From: Cellvibrio sp. pealriver
GTDB taxonomy: Bacteria > Pseudomonadota > Gammaproteobacteria > Pseudomonadales > Cellvibrionaceae
Direction: 5' to 3'
NCBI RefSeq assembly: GCF_001183545.1
Contig: NZ_KQ236688.1
Coordinates: 2,199,149 to 2,263,148 of the forward strand
Length of the DNA stretch: 64,000 bases
The translations under genes and the position numbers were made by a program. Numbering within the stretch: position 1 is the first letter of the stretch; every line of letters starts with the position of its first letter. Positions 18,973 through 28,349 of the stretch are shown here, in pieces. The notes beneath the pieces are model-generated. The model was not told where the DNA came from and did no database searches. It saw only the letters and a program-made list of their open reading frames with translations.

Positions 18973-19521
18973 TCAGGGTTTTGCGGAAGGCGAATCCTTT
19001 GGAGATGACTCGGGATGCTGATCAATCAGGATGGCATCTTCTGCTTGATCGCTTTTGGTATGTGCAGCCCCTTGATGCTCATACACATTACCCGCCTGAT
19101 AACCGCCGGACGATGTGCGTCTGAAAGCCCCCGATGCGAAGGGGTTAGCGCCGAAAGCCTGACTATTGGCGGCAATTTTCGCCATCCAGCGCCGAAGCAA
19201 CCATTTGCGCACCCAAGGGAGAAAGCAAAGTATCCCCACGACATCGGAGATAAACCCGGGAATAATCAACAGTACCGCACCAACGGCTTTGAATAAGCCG
19301 TCGGCTAGCGACTGTGCGGGCACCTCACCGCCATTGCGAACTCCTTGGGCTGCGCGCAACATGCTGGACGCACCTAAATAACGCAGCAAATTGAGCCCTA
19401 CAATAATCATCCCGACCAGCCAGGCAATCACCGCCAACGCACCAACTTCGCCGCCGATAACAATCATCAGCCACAGCTCAACAAAGGGTAACAACAAGAG
19501 TGGGAGAATCGGCAGGCGCAT
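18973..19521 (-). CDS. fxsA: FxsA family membrane protein
   Basis: 182 residues. The N-terminal about 130 match FxsA: LPLLLLPFVELWLMIVIGGEVGALAVIAWLV, then AQSLADGLFKAVGAVLLIIPGFISDVVGILCFLP, with three to four membrane spans. The C-terminal about 50 residues are polar and low complexity. In E. coli FxsA relieves exclusion of phage T7 by the F plasmid; its cellular role is unknown. It precedes groES, as in Pseudomonas, but the groE promoter lies between them. Confidence 0.88.
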   Translation of the reverse strand: MRLPILPLLLLPFVELWLMIVIGGEVGALAVIAWLVGMIIVGLNLLRYLGASSMLRAAQGVRNGGEVPAQSLADGLFKAVGAVLLIIPGFISDVVGILCFLPWVRKWLLRRWMAKIAANSQAFGANPFASGAFRRTSSGGYQAGNVYEHQGAAHTKSDQAEDAILIDQHPESSPKDSPSAKP

Positions 19522-19552
19522 CAGAGTAATCCAAAATGACAGTGCAGGCAGT

Positions 19553-20584
19553 CTACCATTTGTAGCTCACTCCCAGCGACATGCGGGTATCTTTCGGTTG
19601 GCGGGCGGGCTGAGGGTCTTTATCCAGCCAATAATCGATTTTAAATTCAGAATAAATACGTTTGAGGATCATGGAGCTCAAACCTGTTGAGGTTTTTAGC
19701 TGTAGATTGGGATCATCCTCGGTAGATTGCAGCACTTCATTGTTATGAAAAACCCCAACACCCCAAGGCAGGTTATAACGAAAATCCAAGGCGACACCCA
19801 ACGCAACAAAATCATCGTCCAAAACATAATCACCCGTTAATCCCTCGGGCAACTGATAAGATTCATCATGTAAGGCCAGACCCGACTTAAGTGCCAAGGT
19901 CATCGTTTTATTTTCATAAAACTGGTAGCCAGCGCCGGAGCCTAATCGCTCATAAGAGCTCATACCACGCTGGGGGTCTGCCCCGACCAATAAGCTGTTA
20001 TACCAAAACCAGTGTTCACCCATAAACCAATCCAGTGAGTAATGCAGATTCCAACGCTCCTGCGCAGTAGCGTAATTCCAGGAAGCACGCGCAAACTCGC
20101 CACTGACGATATGACGAAAATCATTGCGTCTCAAATTAATTTCGCCTTGCGCATTCCACTCGTTGCGCACTTCATTACCGCGCGAATAAGCACCCCACAA
20201 ATGGATACGCCCATGATGCACATAAGAGTCTTGCACGTAAGTATCGTAGGGAATCAATGTTTTAATTCGCAACAGCGATGCCCGCTTCACGGGAGCGGAT
20301 TCGCCACAGCGATAACGCAAGTATTCAGCATCCATTGGTTCCAGATAGCAGGGATTGTTGTTGCCATTAATTTTCAAGGCAACATCCGTTTGAATATTTT
20401 TGACATTGGTTTTCTTGATGTTTTGATCGCCAAAATTTTTGGATCGCCACAATAAATAGTCAGCATCAATACTAACCAGCTCACCTTCAAACCGGTCGCC
20501 ATTCAATAATTCAACGACTCCCGCATAACTGCCGGGCGCAAACGACAAGAGCAAAAGACAAACAATCCATAAGGTTTTGGGCAC
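19553..20584 (-). CDS. DUF481 family outer-membrane protein
   Basis: About 343 residues from a GTG at 20584, chosen because a TAGGTGG Shine-Dalgarno precedes it and the sequence then opens with a signal peptide (LWIVCLLLLSFAPGSYAG). An in-frame GTG at 20665 has no such site. The mature protein starts VVELLNGDRFEGELVSID, and the C-terminal half alternates aromatic and polar residues as in a beta-barrel (SLDWFMGEHWFWYNSLLVG, YEFY-type strands), ending in SLGVSYKW with a terminal aromatic. DUF481 (YdiY-like) proteins are small outer-membrane barrels of unknown role. A distinctive NGDRFEGELV N-domain is shared with many relatives. Confidence 0.75.
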   Translation of the reverse strand: MPKTLWIVCLLLLSFAPGSYAGVVELLNGDRFEGELVSIDADYLLWRSKNFGDQNIKKTNVKNIQTDVALKINGNNNPCYLEPMDAEYLRYRCGESAPVKRASLLRIKTLIPYDTYVQDSYVHHGRIHLWGAYSRGNEVRNEWNAQGEINLRRNDFRHIVSGEFARASWNYATAQERWNLHYSLDWFMGEHWFWYNSLLVGADPQRGMSSYERLGSGAGYQFYENKTMTLALKSGLALHDESYQLPEGLTGDYVLDDDFVALGVALDFRYNLPWGVGVFHNNEVLQSTEDDPNLQLKTSTGLSSMILKRIYSEFKIDYWLDKDPQPARQPKDTRMSLGVSYKW

Positions 20585-20783
20585 AATCCACCTATTTGGC
20601 AAGAGAAGTGGTTTAATCAGGAATCGTTTGTCATTAAAGTAACCTCTTGCTATAGCTGCAATCACAGAAGTGTTAATAATGTAAATTTAGGTTTCCAAGG
20701 GTTTAGCGGCGTAAACTTGCCGGTTAAATGGATAAAGTACGCACAAACCACATGAAAAAACCTCATCACACATAGCAATCACC

Positions 20784-21098
20784 ATGAATAATTCAGGCTC
20801 AAATCGCGAGGCTATTTATCTCGCACTGATGACCATCCCGGCAGGCAAAGTAATCACCTATGGGCAATTGGCTGCGCTTGCAGGCCTACCCGGTGCCGCT
20901 CGCCTGGCAGGTACTGTTCTTTGTGGCTTACCCGAAAACACCGGACTCCCCTGGCACAGGGTTATTAACGCGCAGGGTAAAATTTCAATGCCGGAAAATT
21001 CTCCCGGGTACAAAGAACAAAAGTATCGATTAGAAGCAGAGGGTGTAGAATTTAACAATCAAAAAATTAATTTGCGTATTTACGGTTACACTAACTAA
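20784..21098 (+). CDS. atl: Alkyltransferase-like DNA repair protein (Atl)
   Basis: 104 residues matching the C-terminal domain of O6-alkylguanine-DNA alkyltransferase (IPAGKVITYGQLAALAGLPGAARLAG). The active-site PCHR is replaced by PWHR, the hallmark of Atl proteins, which bind O6-alkylguanine without repairing it and hand it to nucleotide excision repair. The length also fits Atl. It is followed after 40 bases by ampG on the same strand and may share its transcript; no functional link is obvious. Confidence 0.9.
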   Translation: MNNSGSNREAIYLALMTIPAGKVITYGQLAALAGLPGAARLAGTVLCGLPENTGLPWHRVINAQGKISMPENSPGYKEQKYRLEAEGVEFNNQKINLRIYGYTN

Positions 21099-21138
21099 AG
21101 ACTAACTAAACACTAACAACCAAAAACCCAGCCTATTT

Positions 21139-22425
21139 ATGACTTCCTCACATTCAACTGAAAATAATTACAAAGGCTGGAGCGGGATAAAACGCGCGTT
21201 CGCCACTCCCTCTGCACTCACACTATTTTGTCTTGGTTTGGGCTCAGGATTACCCTTCTTACTAGTGGGCGGCATGACATTGTCCACATGGTTGCGCGAT
21301 GTTGGATTTGAGTTAAGTGTGATTGGCTTAATCAGCTTCGTCGGTTTTTTTTATGTGCTCAAATTTTTATGGGCACCACTGATCGACAAATACAGTTTAC
21401 CTTTCTTAGGCCGCCGAAAAGGCTGGCTTGTCCTTTCCCAAATTGTCTTGATTGCCACCCTGAGTGCTATCGCTTTACTCGGGCCGGAATCATCACTGGG
21501 CGTTTTTATTGTGTTGGTAGGCGTTGCTGCATTTGCAGGTGCAACACTCGATACCGTTGTCGATGCTTATCGTATTGAAATTGCGCCCATCGAATTCCAG
21601 GCAGCACTCGCGTCTACTTATATCCTGGGGTACCGCATCGCGTTAATTTTATCGGGCGCTGTTGCATTTTATATCGCTGATTTATGGGGATGGAAAAATG
21701 CGTATTTAATGATGGCGCTCTTCATGGTAATCCCATTACTTGCAACATTAATGTCCAAAGAGCCGGCTACGCCGCAAACCATCATAGTGCGCGATGTGCA
21801 TATTGTTGATGCTTTTATCAAACCGTTTCAGGAGTTTTTTTCACGCAACGGTATGATGCTTGCGTTGGCATTATTGCTGTTTGTCGGTTTGTTTAGATTG
21901 CCAGACCAAATGATTGGTGTTATGGCTGGCCCTTTTTATTTAGACTCGGGTTATACCAAAACAGACATTGCCACAGTATCTAAATTATTTGGCGTATGGG
22001 TAGGAATTGCGGGCGCATTTCTGGGCGGGATTTGCGTAGCAATATTCAGTATGCGCAGCATGCTGTTTGTAGCCACTATTGTTGTGTCTGTATCCAATAT
22101 TGCCTATTTATTGATGGCAAACAATCCTGGGCAGGATTGGGCATTTTTTGCAGCTATCAGTGCCGATAACATTTCACAAGGGTTCGCGGGAGTAGTATTG
22201 GTCGCATTTATGTCTGGCCTGACCAACCAGAACTTTACCGCAACGCAATATGCACTACTCGCTTCTCTGGCAAACTTACCAGGTAAATTTATCGGCGGTT
22301 TGTCGGGTTATATTGTTGAGGCAAGCAGTTATTCCTGGTTCTACATTTTTAGCAGTTTGTCGGTGATTCCAACGCTGTTGATTCTCGCTTGGTTATGGAA
22401 CCGGCTGCACAAAACTTCCGCGTAA
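21139..22425 (+). CDS. ampG: Muropeptide permease AmpG (MFS)
   Basis: 428 residues with about twelve hydrophobic spans. The AmpG-type N-terminus is clear (LFCLGLGSGLPFLLVGGMTLSTWLRDVGF, then FVGFFYVLKFLWAPLIDKYSLPFLGRRKGWL), as is ATLDTVVDAYRIEIAP. It imports GlcNAc-anhydroMurNAc-peptides from the periplasm for peptidoglycan recycling, the signal path of AmpR-type beta-lactamase induction. AmpD and AmpE are encoded 1.5 kb away on the opposite strand, which supports the role. Confidence 0.88.
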   Translation: MTSSHSTENNYKGWSGIKRAFATPSALTLFCLGLGSGLPFLLVGGMTLSTWLRDVGFELSVIGLISFVGFFYVLKFLWAPLIDKYSLPFLGRRKGWLVLSQIVLIATLSAIALLGPESSLGVFIVLVGVAAFAGATLDTVVDAYRIEIAPIEFQAALASTYILGYRIALILSGAVAFYIADLWGWKNAYLMMALFMVIPLLATLMSKEPATPQTIIVRDVHIVDAFIKPFQEFFSRNGMMLALALLLFVGLFRLPDQMIGVMAGPFYLDSGYTKTDIATVSKLFGVWVGIAGAFLGGICVAIFSMRSMLFVATIVVSVSNIAYLLMANNPGQDWAFFAAISADNISQGFAGVVLVAFMSGLTNQNFTATQYALLASLANLPGKFIGGLSGYIVEASSYSWFYIFSSLSVIPTLLILAWLWNRLHKTSA

Positions 22426-22427
22426 AA

Positions 22428-22458
22428 TAAAAAAGCCCTACATAAGCAGGGCTTTTTG
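22428..22458. terminator. Bidirectional intrinsic terminator
   Basis: The stem AGCCCT/AGGGCT with loop ACATAAGC, an A-run before and a T-run after, lies between the convergent ampG and yajQ genes. Confidence 0.85.
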
Positions 22459-22476
22459 TTGATGTACCCACAAAAA

Positions 22477-22959
22477 TTAATCGCGGAAGTTTTCAAACTG
22501 CATTGGCATGCCCAGCTCTGCTGCGCGTAACGCGGCAATACACTCTTGCAAGTCGTCGCGCTTTTTGCCTGTTACACGCACTTGCTCGCCCTGAATACTC
22601 GCCTGTACTTTTAGTTTTTTATCTTTGACTAATGCCACGATTTTTTTGGCTAAATCTTTATCGATCCCGGTACGCACAGTCACTTCACGCTTCACTTGCT
22701 TGCCCGCGCTTTTTACTTGGCCTATTTCCAGACAACTGACATCAATACTATTTTTTGCCATAGCAGGCCTGAGCAAATCCAGCATCTGATCAAGCTGCAT
22801 CTCGGCATCCGCCGTGATGGTAATGACATATTCCTTAAGTTCGAAACTCGCATTCACGCCTTTAAAATCAAAACGATTGGTGACCAAGCGCTGGGCTTGG
22901 TCAACCGAGTTGGTCAACGCGTGCTTATCAACTTCCGAAACCACATCAAACGATGGCAT
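22477..22959 (-). CDS. yajQ: YajQ family nucleotide/c-di-GMP-binding protein
   Basis: 160 residues from the ATG at 22959 ([11 protein letters not shown], the family's standard N-terminus; Shine-Dalgarno TTGAGG). The conserved parts are [17 protein letters not shown]-like [24 protein letters not shown], and the C-terminal [11 protein letters not shown]. Two ferredoxin-like domains are expected. Some members bind c-di-GMP and nucleic acid and affect transcription. Cytosolic. It stands between ampG and ampE. Confidence 0.93.
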   Translation of the reverse strand: MPSFDVVSEVDKHALTNSVDQAQRLVTNRFDFKGVNASFELKEYVITITADAEMQLDQMLDLLRPAMAKNSIDVSCLEIGQVKSAGKQVKREVTVRTGIDKDLAKKIVALVKDKKLKVQASIQGEQVRVTGKKRDDLQECIAALRAAELGMPMQFENFRD

Positions 22960-23013
22960 AACTAACCTCAAGTTTTCTCAATTTAACTGCTTTACATTCA
23001 TCAATACGGCTTA

Positions 23014-24009
23014 TTAAACAATCAAGGTCGCAAATGCGATTGCACACACCCAAAACAGAAGTGAGCGCGTGTAAAGTGGCATGCTGGATTTAACCAATGC
23101 GAATGAATATGCGGGCTCAGAGTGAGTAGTAATTACATCACCTGTTAAATCTTCAATGATATCTTGTGTTTCTTCTTCCATTTCTTCCTGCATTTCTGCT
23201 TTTTCAGCAGGAGCCATTTGTGCCATAGCCGCATCCGAGCATTCGGTGGGTGCACCTAAAGCGCCACGCAGGCATTCATTTAATACGTGCTCGGATGAGC
23301 TCTGCACATCCAATAAATTTTTGCGCAGTGGGCAGGTTTCAAAATTCCCCACTAGCGCCCAAGTCACGCCCATCAGGCGCACAGAGGGAAGCTCCAACAA
23401 CCACAGCCATTTACTTGCGGCTTGCGCAGCATCACTGCCCTGCTCGGAAAAATCGCGATAAAGCACACTCAAGCGATAGAGCAATGCACCAAACGGACCT
23501 GCAATAAAGAACCAGAACAGCACAGCAAAAGTGCGCTCAAACCCACGATAAGCAATAATTTTTAACGCTTCGCCATGCAATAAACGCCAATCTGCTGCTT
23601 CACTTGCAGTGGGAACCACATCGGTGTTGCCACGCAGTCTATCCAATAATTGCACCGCCGCTACAGAATCACCACGCACCGCTAGAGCAATATACTCCTG
23701 GACATCAGCAATCAGATTACCGCGTCCCAAACTATAAAGCAGTACCAGTGAATACAGCAAAAACAAACCAAACCAAGGTCTATCAAACCCTTGGTTAATG
23801 ACAACAAAAACCAACACCAATACGGCCAATGGAATCACAAGCGCTACAACAAGTGGCAACGCAGAAACAGAGGCAAGGCCCGGCACTTTTTGCAGACGAT
23901 TAATAAGCCATTTGAACCAGCCATCGTGGTGGATAATGCTGGCAGATCCCAACCAGTAAATAATGGCAAGTACTGCAACTAAACTAAGAAAAATCATATG
24001 GCCCCACAT
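23014..24009 (-). CDS. ampE: Regulatory membrane protein AmpE
   Basis: 331 residues from ATG 24009; a second ATG at 23997 (MIFLSLVAVLAIIYWLG), preceded by GGGG, is equally possible. Four membrane spans are visible (near the start, two in VSALPLVVALVIPLAVLVLVF-GLFLLYSLVLLYSLG, and one at the C-terminus) with a central soluble part containing AVRGDSVAAVQLLDRL and LFWFFIAGPFGALLYRL. This fits the AmpE/CobD-like fold. It lies 37 bases after ampD, the classical ampDE operon. Its role in cell-wall signalling is ill-defined. Confidence 0.82.
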   Translation of the reverse strand: MWGHMIFLSLVAVLAIIYWLGSASIIHHDGWFKWLINRLQKVPGLASVSALPLVVALVIPLAVLVLVFVVINQGFDRPWFGLFLLYSLVLLYSLGRGNLIADVQEYIALAVRGDSVAAVQLLDRLRGNTDVVPTASEAADWRLLHGEALKIIAYRGFERTFAVLFWFFIAGPFGALLYRLSVLYRDFSEQGSDAAQAASKWLWLLELPSVRLMGVTWALVGNFETCPLRKNLLDVQSSSEHVLNECLRGALGAPTECSDAAMAQMAPAEKAEMQEEMEEETQDIIEDLTGDVITTHSEPAYSFALVKSSMPLYTRSLLFWVCAIAFATLIV

Positions 24010-24046
24010 TCATGAATCAATCCGGTCTATGTCAATCCGGAATAGG

Positions 24047-24601
24047 TTAACCGGGTGGATAATTAAGCGAATCACGATAACGCTGCCAATCAAATGCAGG
24101 ACCCGGATCTGTTTTTCGCCCGGGCGCTATGTGTTCATGCCCAGTAATACGCTCATGCGTTAGTTTAGGATAAGTTTGTAGCAACTGGCGAGTAACTTTA
24201 TCCAACGAGCGGTATTGTGCATCGGTGTAAGGGATATCATCTGCTCCCTCCAGCTCTATACCAATGCTGTAATCATTACAGTTTGCAACGCCCTCAAAAC
24301 TGGAATTACCCGCGTGCCAGGCGCGATCATTAAATGAAACAAACTGGATTACTTCACCGCCGCGCTCAATAAACACATGCGCAGAGACTTGCAGGTTGGC
24401 AATCGTTTCAAAATACGGATGTACGTTCACATCCAGCTGATTTTGAAAAAATTGCTGCACATAACCACCACCAAACTCTCCCGGTGGCAAGCTTATGTTA
24501 TGGATCACCAACAGACTAACCGCTGCGCTTTCAGGTCGCTGGTTGTAGTTAGGTGATGGGCATTTTGTAGCCCAGTCGAGCCAGCCATTGGTGATGCTCA
24601 C
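24047..24601 (-). CDS. ampD: 1,6-anhydro-N-acetylmuramyl-L-alanine amidase AmpD
   Basis: 184 residues from a GTG at 24601 (GAGGA Shine-Dalgarno). Cytosolic zinc amidase that removes the peptide from anhydroMurNAc during peptidoglycan recycling, lowering the inducer of AmpR. Amidase-2 motifs are VIHNISLPPGEFGG with the first zinc His, SAHVFIERGGEVIQFV, RAWHAGNSSFEG, SIGIELEG, and GHEHIAPGRKTDPGPAFDW with the other His and Asp ligands. It is followed by ampE. The length and absence of a signal peptide fit AmpD rather than AmiD. Confidence 0.95.
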   Translation of the reverse strand: MSITNGWLDWATKCPSPNYNQRPESAAVSLLVIHNISLPPGEFGGGYVQQFFQNQLDVNVHPYFETIANLQVSAHVFIERGGEVIQFVSFNDRAWHAGNSSFEGVANCNDYSIGIELEGADDIPYTDAQYRSLDKVTRQLLQTYPKLTHERITGHEHIAPGRKTDPGPAFDWQRYRDSLNYPPG

Positions 24602-24626
24602 TGCATTTATCCTCTTTTACTACAGA

Positions 24627-26108
24627 TCAGGCAGGAATAGTGCGGTCAACAGCCCACTGACGCAATCCCGCTATTTGCTCAGCCATCACCACCGATAACG
24701 GACTAGTTGCAGCAATTTCCCGCAATAAAATTGCATCCGTTAACGCCTGACCTTCAGCTGCAGCAGAATAAAGTGCCGCAATAATTGCCTGTTCGATCTC
24801 AGATCCAGAAAAACCGTCCGTTGCTGCGGCCAGCTGCTCAAGATTAAAGTGCGCCAATGCACAATCACGCTTACGCAAATGGATAGAAAAAATATCTTTG
24901 CGCACATCAAGCTCGGGTAAATCGACAAAAAAGATTTCATCCAAACGACCTTTGCGAATCAGCTCGGGCGGCAAGCGCGAAATATCATTACTGGTCGCCA
25001 CGATAAATACGCGCGTACGGCGCTCTGCCATCCAGGTCAGCAGCGTTCCTAATAAACGTTGGGATACACCGTTATCGTGGCCGTCCTGCGCCATCCCTTT
25101 TTCAATTTCATCCAACCACAGCACGCAGGGCGACATAGCATCTGCCAGTTTTAATGCCTCGCGCAAATTGCGCTCAGTCTCACCGTGAAATTTATTGTAG
25201 AGCGCACCAACATCCATACGCATCAATGGCAAACCCCATAAACCCGCCACAGCTTTGGCCGCAAGACTTTTACCGCCGCCTTGTACCCCTAACAATAAAA
25301 TACCTTTTGGTCGATCCAATTTTGAATCATCGTCATTAAACGCATCGCGACGCGTAAGCAACCAACGTTTTAAATTGTGCAATCCACCTACGTTGGAAAA
25401 ATCTTCGGTTTTTTGTTCAAAACTGATGACACCTTCCATATCCAACAACGCAAATTTTGCTTTGTTGATACGCGGCAAATCTTCTTCATTAAGTGAGCCA
25501 TCATTCCAAATTGCACCACGTACCAAGCGGCGCACATCGCTCACGCTCATTCCCTGTAAATTATTCACCAGTTTTTTCAAGGTAACATTGTCGGTTTTTA
25601 CCCGTGCACCCGCATGGCGATCAGACCAATCCTTAGCTTCTTCGCGAATGATTTCCATGATTTTGTCGTCATCGGGCAATGTCAAAGAATAGGCTGCACT
25701 GTAGCGCGAGAGCTCCGGAGGCAGACGCAATTGATGGCTCAACAACACCAGTGTATGCGGCACTGCGAAATGATTCAGCGCTATATCTTTTAATAAGCGA
25801 ACCACCTGTGGCTGCTCGGTTAAAAATGGGTGGATATCGCACAATGCAAACATGGATGGTTGTTGCTGTTGTTTGATATGGCGCAGCATCTCCTCAGGTT
25901 CATTTAGTTCACTTCCCTTGGGTACCAACTGCGGCCCGAAATTTAAACGTGTCAAACCATCAGTGACTGACCAGCGATGCAAGTCTTTACCTTGTTTATT
26001 GGCGACTTTTAGCAAGACATCCAATGCTTTTTTTTCTTCATAGGTTTCTATAACCACCAGCGGAATGCGCGCATCCAGCAACAACTTGATTTCATCAACA
26101 TCTTGCAC
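24627..26108 (-). CDS. AAA+ ATPase of the Ycf46 type
   Basis: 493 residues from a GTG at 26108 (AAAGGAG Shine-Dalgarno). The N-terminal half begins with the Ycf46-typical EIKLLLDARIPLVVIETYEE, and a linker helix region has VSDVRRLVRGAIW. The AAA+ module follows with Walker A LGVQGGGKSLAAKA, Walker B CVLWLDEIEKG, an arginine finger region PPELIRKGRLDEIFFVDLPE, and sensor-2 GFSGSEIEQAI. Related chloroplast and cyanobacterial Ycf46 proteins are linked to inorganic-carbon responses in cyanobacteria, but their function in Gammaproteobacteria is unknown. It lies 25 bases upstream of ampD on the same strand and may be cotranscribed. Confidence 0.85.
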   Translation of the reverse strand: MQDVDEIKLLLDARIPLVVIETYEEKKALDVLLKVANKQGKDLHRWSVTDGLTRLNFGPQLVPKGSELNEPEEMLRHIKQQQQPSMFALCDIHPFLTEQPQVVRLLKDIALNHFAVPHTLVLLSHQLRLPPELSRYSAAYSLTLPDDDKIMEIIREEAKDWSDRHAGARVKTDNVTLKKLVNNLQGMSVSDVRRLVRGAIWNDGSLNEEDLPRINKAKFALLDMEGVISFEQKTEDFSNVGGLHNLKRWLLTRRDAFNDDDSKLDRPKGILLLGVQGGGKSLAAKAVAGLWGLPLMRMDVGALYNKFHGETERNLREALKLADAMSPCVLWLDEIEKGMAQDGHDNGVSQRLLGTLLTWMAERRTRVFIVATSNDISRLPPELIRKGRLDEIFFVDLPELDVRKDIFSIHLRKRDCALAHFNLEQLAAATDGFSGSEIEQAIIAALYSAAAEGQALTDAILLREIAATSPLSVVMAEQIAGLRQWAVDRTIPA

Positions 26109-26253
26109 GTTTGTCTCCTTTCAGCTCTACATTATTGTGCTTTTGATCGGTAAGGATGCAGTGGGCTGCACCGCCTTGCAATAGTTTTCCCGCTACTGGT
26201 GTTTAAGCCGGGTTTTCTGTTTAAATGACACGATTGCCGGAGGAACAACCATT

Positions 26254-26901
26254 ATGCCCAGCAGACACTTAAGCCTGATCGACAATTTGATTATCAACGC
26301 TGACCGCGCGCTACGCACACTGGCTGCTGGCAGCGATATGACCTGTGAGCGGCCATCACCGGCAACACCGATTCACGAGGCCGAACTAAGCGACGCGGAA
26401 CGCAAAAAAGCAGCTGCATTGATGCGCGTTAACCATACCGGGGAAGTCTGCGCCCAAGCGCTTTACCAAGGCCAGGCGCTAACAGCCAAACTCCCTAATG
26501 TGCGCGCAGAAATGGAAAAGGCGGCCGATGAAGAAATTGACCATCTGGTGTGGTGCCAAAAGCGCATCGACGCACTGGGAAGCCACACCAGCTATTTAAA
26601 TCCGCTATGGTACGGGCTGTCGTTTGCGATTGGCGCAGGTGCGGGGTTGATTAGCGATAAAGTGAGCTTGGGGTTTGTCGCCGCAACAGAAGATCAAGTC
26701 TGCAAACACTTACAAAGTCACCTGACGCAACTTCCAGAGGCAGATGTCCGCAGCCGCGCTGTTGTGGAACAAATGCTGATCGATGAAGCGCAACATGCTG
26801 AAGTTGCGCTAGAGGCCGGCGGCTATCGTTTTCCAGGGCCCGTAAAGGGCGTAATGACATTGGTATCGAAAGTCATGACCAGTACCAGTTATCACATCTA
26901 G
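26254..26901 (+). CDS. coq7: Demethoxyubiquinone hydroxylase (Coq7)
   Basis: 215 residues. A di-iron protein that hydroxylates 3-demethoxyubiquinol in ubiquinone synthesis, working at the membrane. Iron ligands are visible in [31 protein letters not shown] and [10 protein letters not shown]. The start has a GGAGGAAC Shine-Dalgarno. Its place next to osmC and vfr is conserved in Pseudomonas, where speD usually also lies between them; speD is absent here. Confidence 0.93.
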   Translation: MPSRHLSLIDNLIINADRALRTLAAGSDMTCERPSPATPIHEAELSDAERKKAAALMRVNHTGEVCAQALYQGQALTAKLPNVRAEMEKAADEEIDHLVWCQKRIDALGSHTSYLNPLWYGLSFAIGAGAGLISDKVSLGFVAATEDQVCKHLQSHLTQLPEADVRSRAVVEQMLIDEAQHAEVALEAGGYRFPGPVKGVMTLVSKVMTSTSYHI

Positions 26902-26923
26902 CCAGTACCAAGTATCCTTCAAC

Positions 26924-26952
26924 AAAAATGCCCGCAATCGCGGGCATTTTTT
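26924..26952. terminator. Bidirectional intrinsic terminator
   Basis: The stem TGCCCGC/GCGGGCA with an AATC loop, an A-run before and six Ts after, lies between convergent coq7 and osmC. Confidence 0.9.
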
Positions 26953-26968
26953 GACCCATCGAATGTAA

Positions 26969-27388
26969 TCAGGCTTCACTGATTTCATAGGAATGCGTAA
27001 TTTCGACACCACCTGCTTCCAACATAATGGAGGCGGAACAGTATTTGGTTGCCGATAACTCTACTGCGCGTTTGACTTGCGCTTCTTTTAAATCTTTCCC
27101 CTTTACCAAAAACTTCATATGGATTTTAGTAAACGGTGAGGGCACGCCTTCCGCGCGCTCTGCTTCCAATTCACAACGGCAATCCGTTACTTGCTGGCGA
27201 GCCTTGGTTAAAATGCTCATCACATCAAAGGATGAACAACCACCCAAACCAAGCAATAACATTTCCATGGGACGCACACCCGTATTACGTCCGCCGTGAT
27301 CAGGAGGGCCATCCATTAACACCGCATGGCCACTACCTGATTCACCTAAAAACTGGGCACCATCTACCCACTTCACCACTGCTTGCAT
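26969..27388 (-). CDS. OsmC family peroxide-reducing protein (YhfA-like)
   Basis: 139 residues from the ATG at 27388 (upstream GGGTG). OsmC fold with VRPMEMLLLGLGGCSSFDV, where the catalytic Cys sits, and SATKYCSASIMLEAGGVEITHSYE with the second Cys. The two redox cysteines reduce organic hydroperoxides. YhfA-type OsmC proteins adjoin vfr/crp genes in Gammaproteobacteria, as here. Transcribed divergently from vfr. Confidence 0.9.
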   Translation of the reverse strand: MQAVVKWVDGAQFLGESGSGHAVLMDGPPDHGGRNTGVRPMEMLLLGLGGCSSFDVMSILTKARQQVTDCRCELEAERAEGVPSPFTKIHMKFLVKGKDLKEAQVKRAVELSATKYCSASIMLEAGGVEITHSYEISEA

Positions 27389-27670
27389 AATCACACCCGT
27401 TTTAACGCTATGAGCCGACAAAAGAAGGGGCTAGCGTAACATAGACAAAGATCAAACCGAAAATGTCACCAAAATCAACATGAAACCCCAAAAAGGCGAT
27501 TTTATGTAGACAATTCAATTATCTAGGCTTATAACTGCATCACAAATTTTCAGGTTGTAGGGGCGCATCTATGGCAGCCCAATCGCCTTGTCGTCATAAT
27601 AAATTTTTATTTGCATTCGTCATATAAAAACTTATCAACCGTCACTATTGATCACTTAGGGAGCCACACC

Positions 27671-28306
27671 TTGGTCGCTGTCTCACTCACACCGCACATT
27701 AAGAATGTGGAAGAATTTCTAGTTCATTGTCATCGTCGCCGTTATCCCGCAAAAAGCACCATTATTTATGCTGGCGACAAAAGCGACTCCCTGTATTACA
27801 TCGTAAAAGGCTCAGTCACTGTTTTGATTGAGGACGACGAAGGCCATGAAATGATCGTTGCCTATCTTAACGATGGCGATTTCTTTGGCGAAATGGGTTT
27901 ATTTGATGAAAAAGACTCGCGCAGCGCGTGGGTTCGTGCAAAATCCGAATGCGAAGTGGCAGAGATCAGCTACACCAAATTTCAGGAAATTTCTGAAACT
28001 CATCCCGAGTTTTTGTTTGCATTAGGCAGCCAAATGGCACGCCGCCTTCGGGCAACCACCCGCAAGGTAGGAGACTTGGCATTCCTGGATGTCACCGGCC
28101 GCGTCGCTCGTACTTTGTTAGAACTTTGCAAAGAACCAGATGCAATGACTCATCCGGATGGTATGCAAATCAAAATTACCCGTCAGGAAATTGGCCGGAT
28201 TGTAGGTTGTTCACGCGAAATGGTTGGCCGCGTCTTGAAAACTCTCGAAGAACAAGGCTTGGTGATGGTAAAGGGAAAAACGATGGTAGTTTACGGTACG
28301 CGTTAA
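27671..28306 (+). CDS. vfr: cAMP-responsive regulator Vfr (CRP family)
   Basis: 211 residues from a TTG at 27671, chosen because AGGGAG stands seven bases before it and the sequence then begins [11 protein letters not shown], which aligns with the Pseudomonas Vfr start. A TTG at 27611 would add 20 residues without family support. The cAMP-binding fold ([41 protein letters not shown]) and the C-terminal helix-turn-helix ([23 protein letters not shown]) are close to Vfr. It is a global regulator of virulence, twitching or carbon use in relatives. An IS3 element sits 13 bases after its stop. Confidence 0.95.
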   Translation: MVAVSLTPHIKNVEEFLVHCHRRRYPAKSTIIYAGDKSDSLYYIVKGSVTVLIEDDEGHEMIVAYLNDGDFFGEMGLFDEKDSRSAWVRAKSECEVAEISYTKFQEISETHPEFLFALGSQMARRLRATTRKVGDLAFLDVTGRVARTLLELCKEPDAMTHPDGMQIKITRQEIGRIVGCSREMVGRVLKTLEEQGLVMVKGKTMVVYGTR

Positions 28307-28319
28307 CATATTGGACACT

Positions 28320-28346
28320 TGTCCAGTCCTGAAATAAGTTGACACT
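28320..28346. repeat. IS3 terminal inverted repeat, right end of the transposase transcript
   Basis: 27 bases with TG at the tip. It is related to the opposite repeat at 29585-29611 with five mismatches; the inner 11 bases AAGTTGACACT are identical in both. Confidence 0.9.
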
Positions 28347-28349
28347 GAT

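Noticed and set aside
19553..20665. Longer start (GTG 20665) for the DUF481 gene
   Set aside because: No Shine-Dalgarno there, and the signal peptide begins at the later GTG at 20584.
27540..27565. CRP/Vfr binding site upstream of vfr
   Set aside because: Only one half-site (TCACA) is present; the TGTGA half does not match at the right distance.
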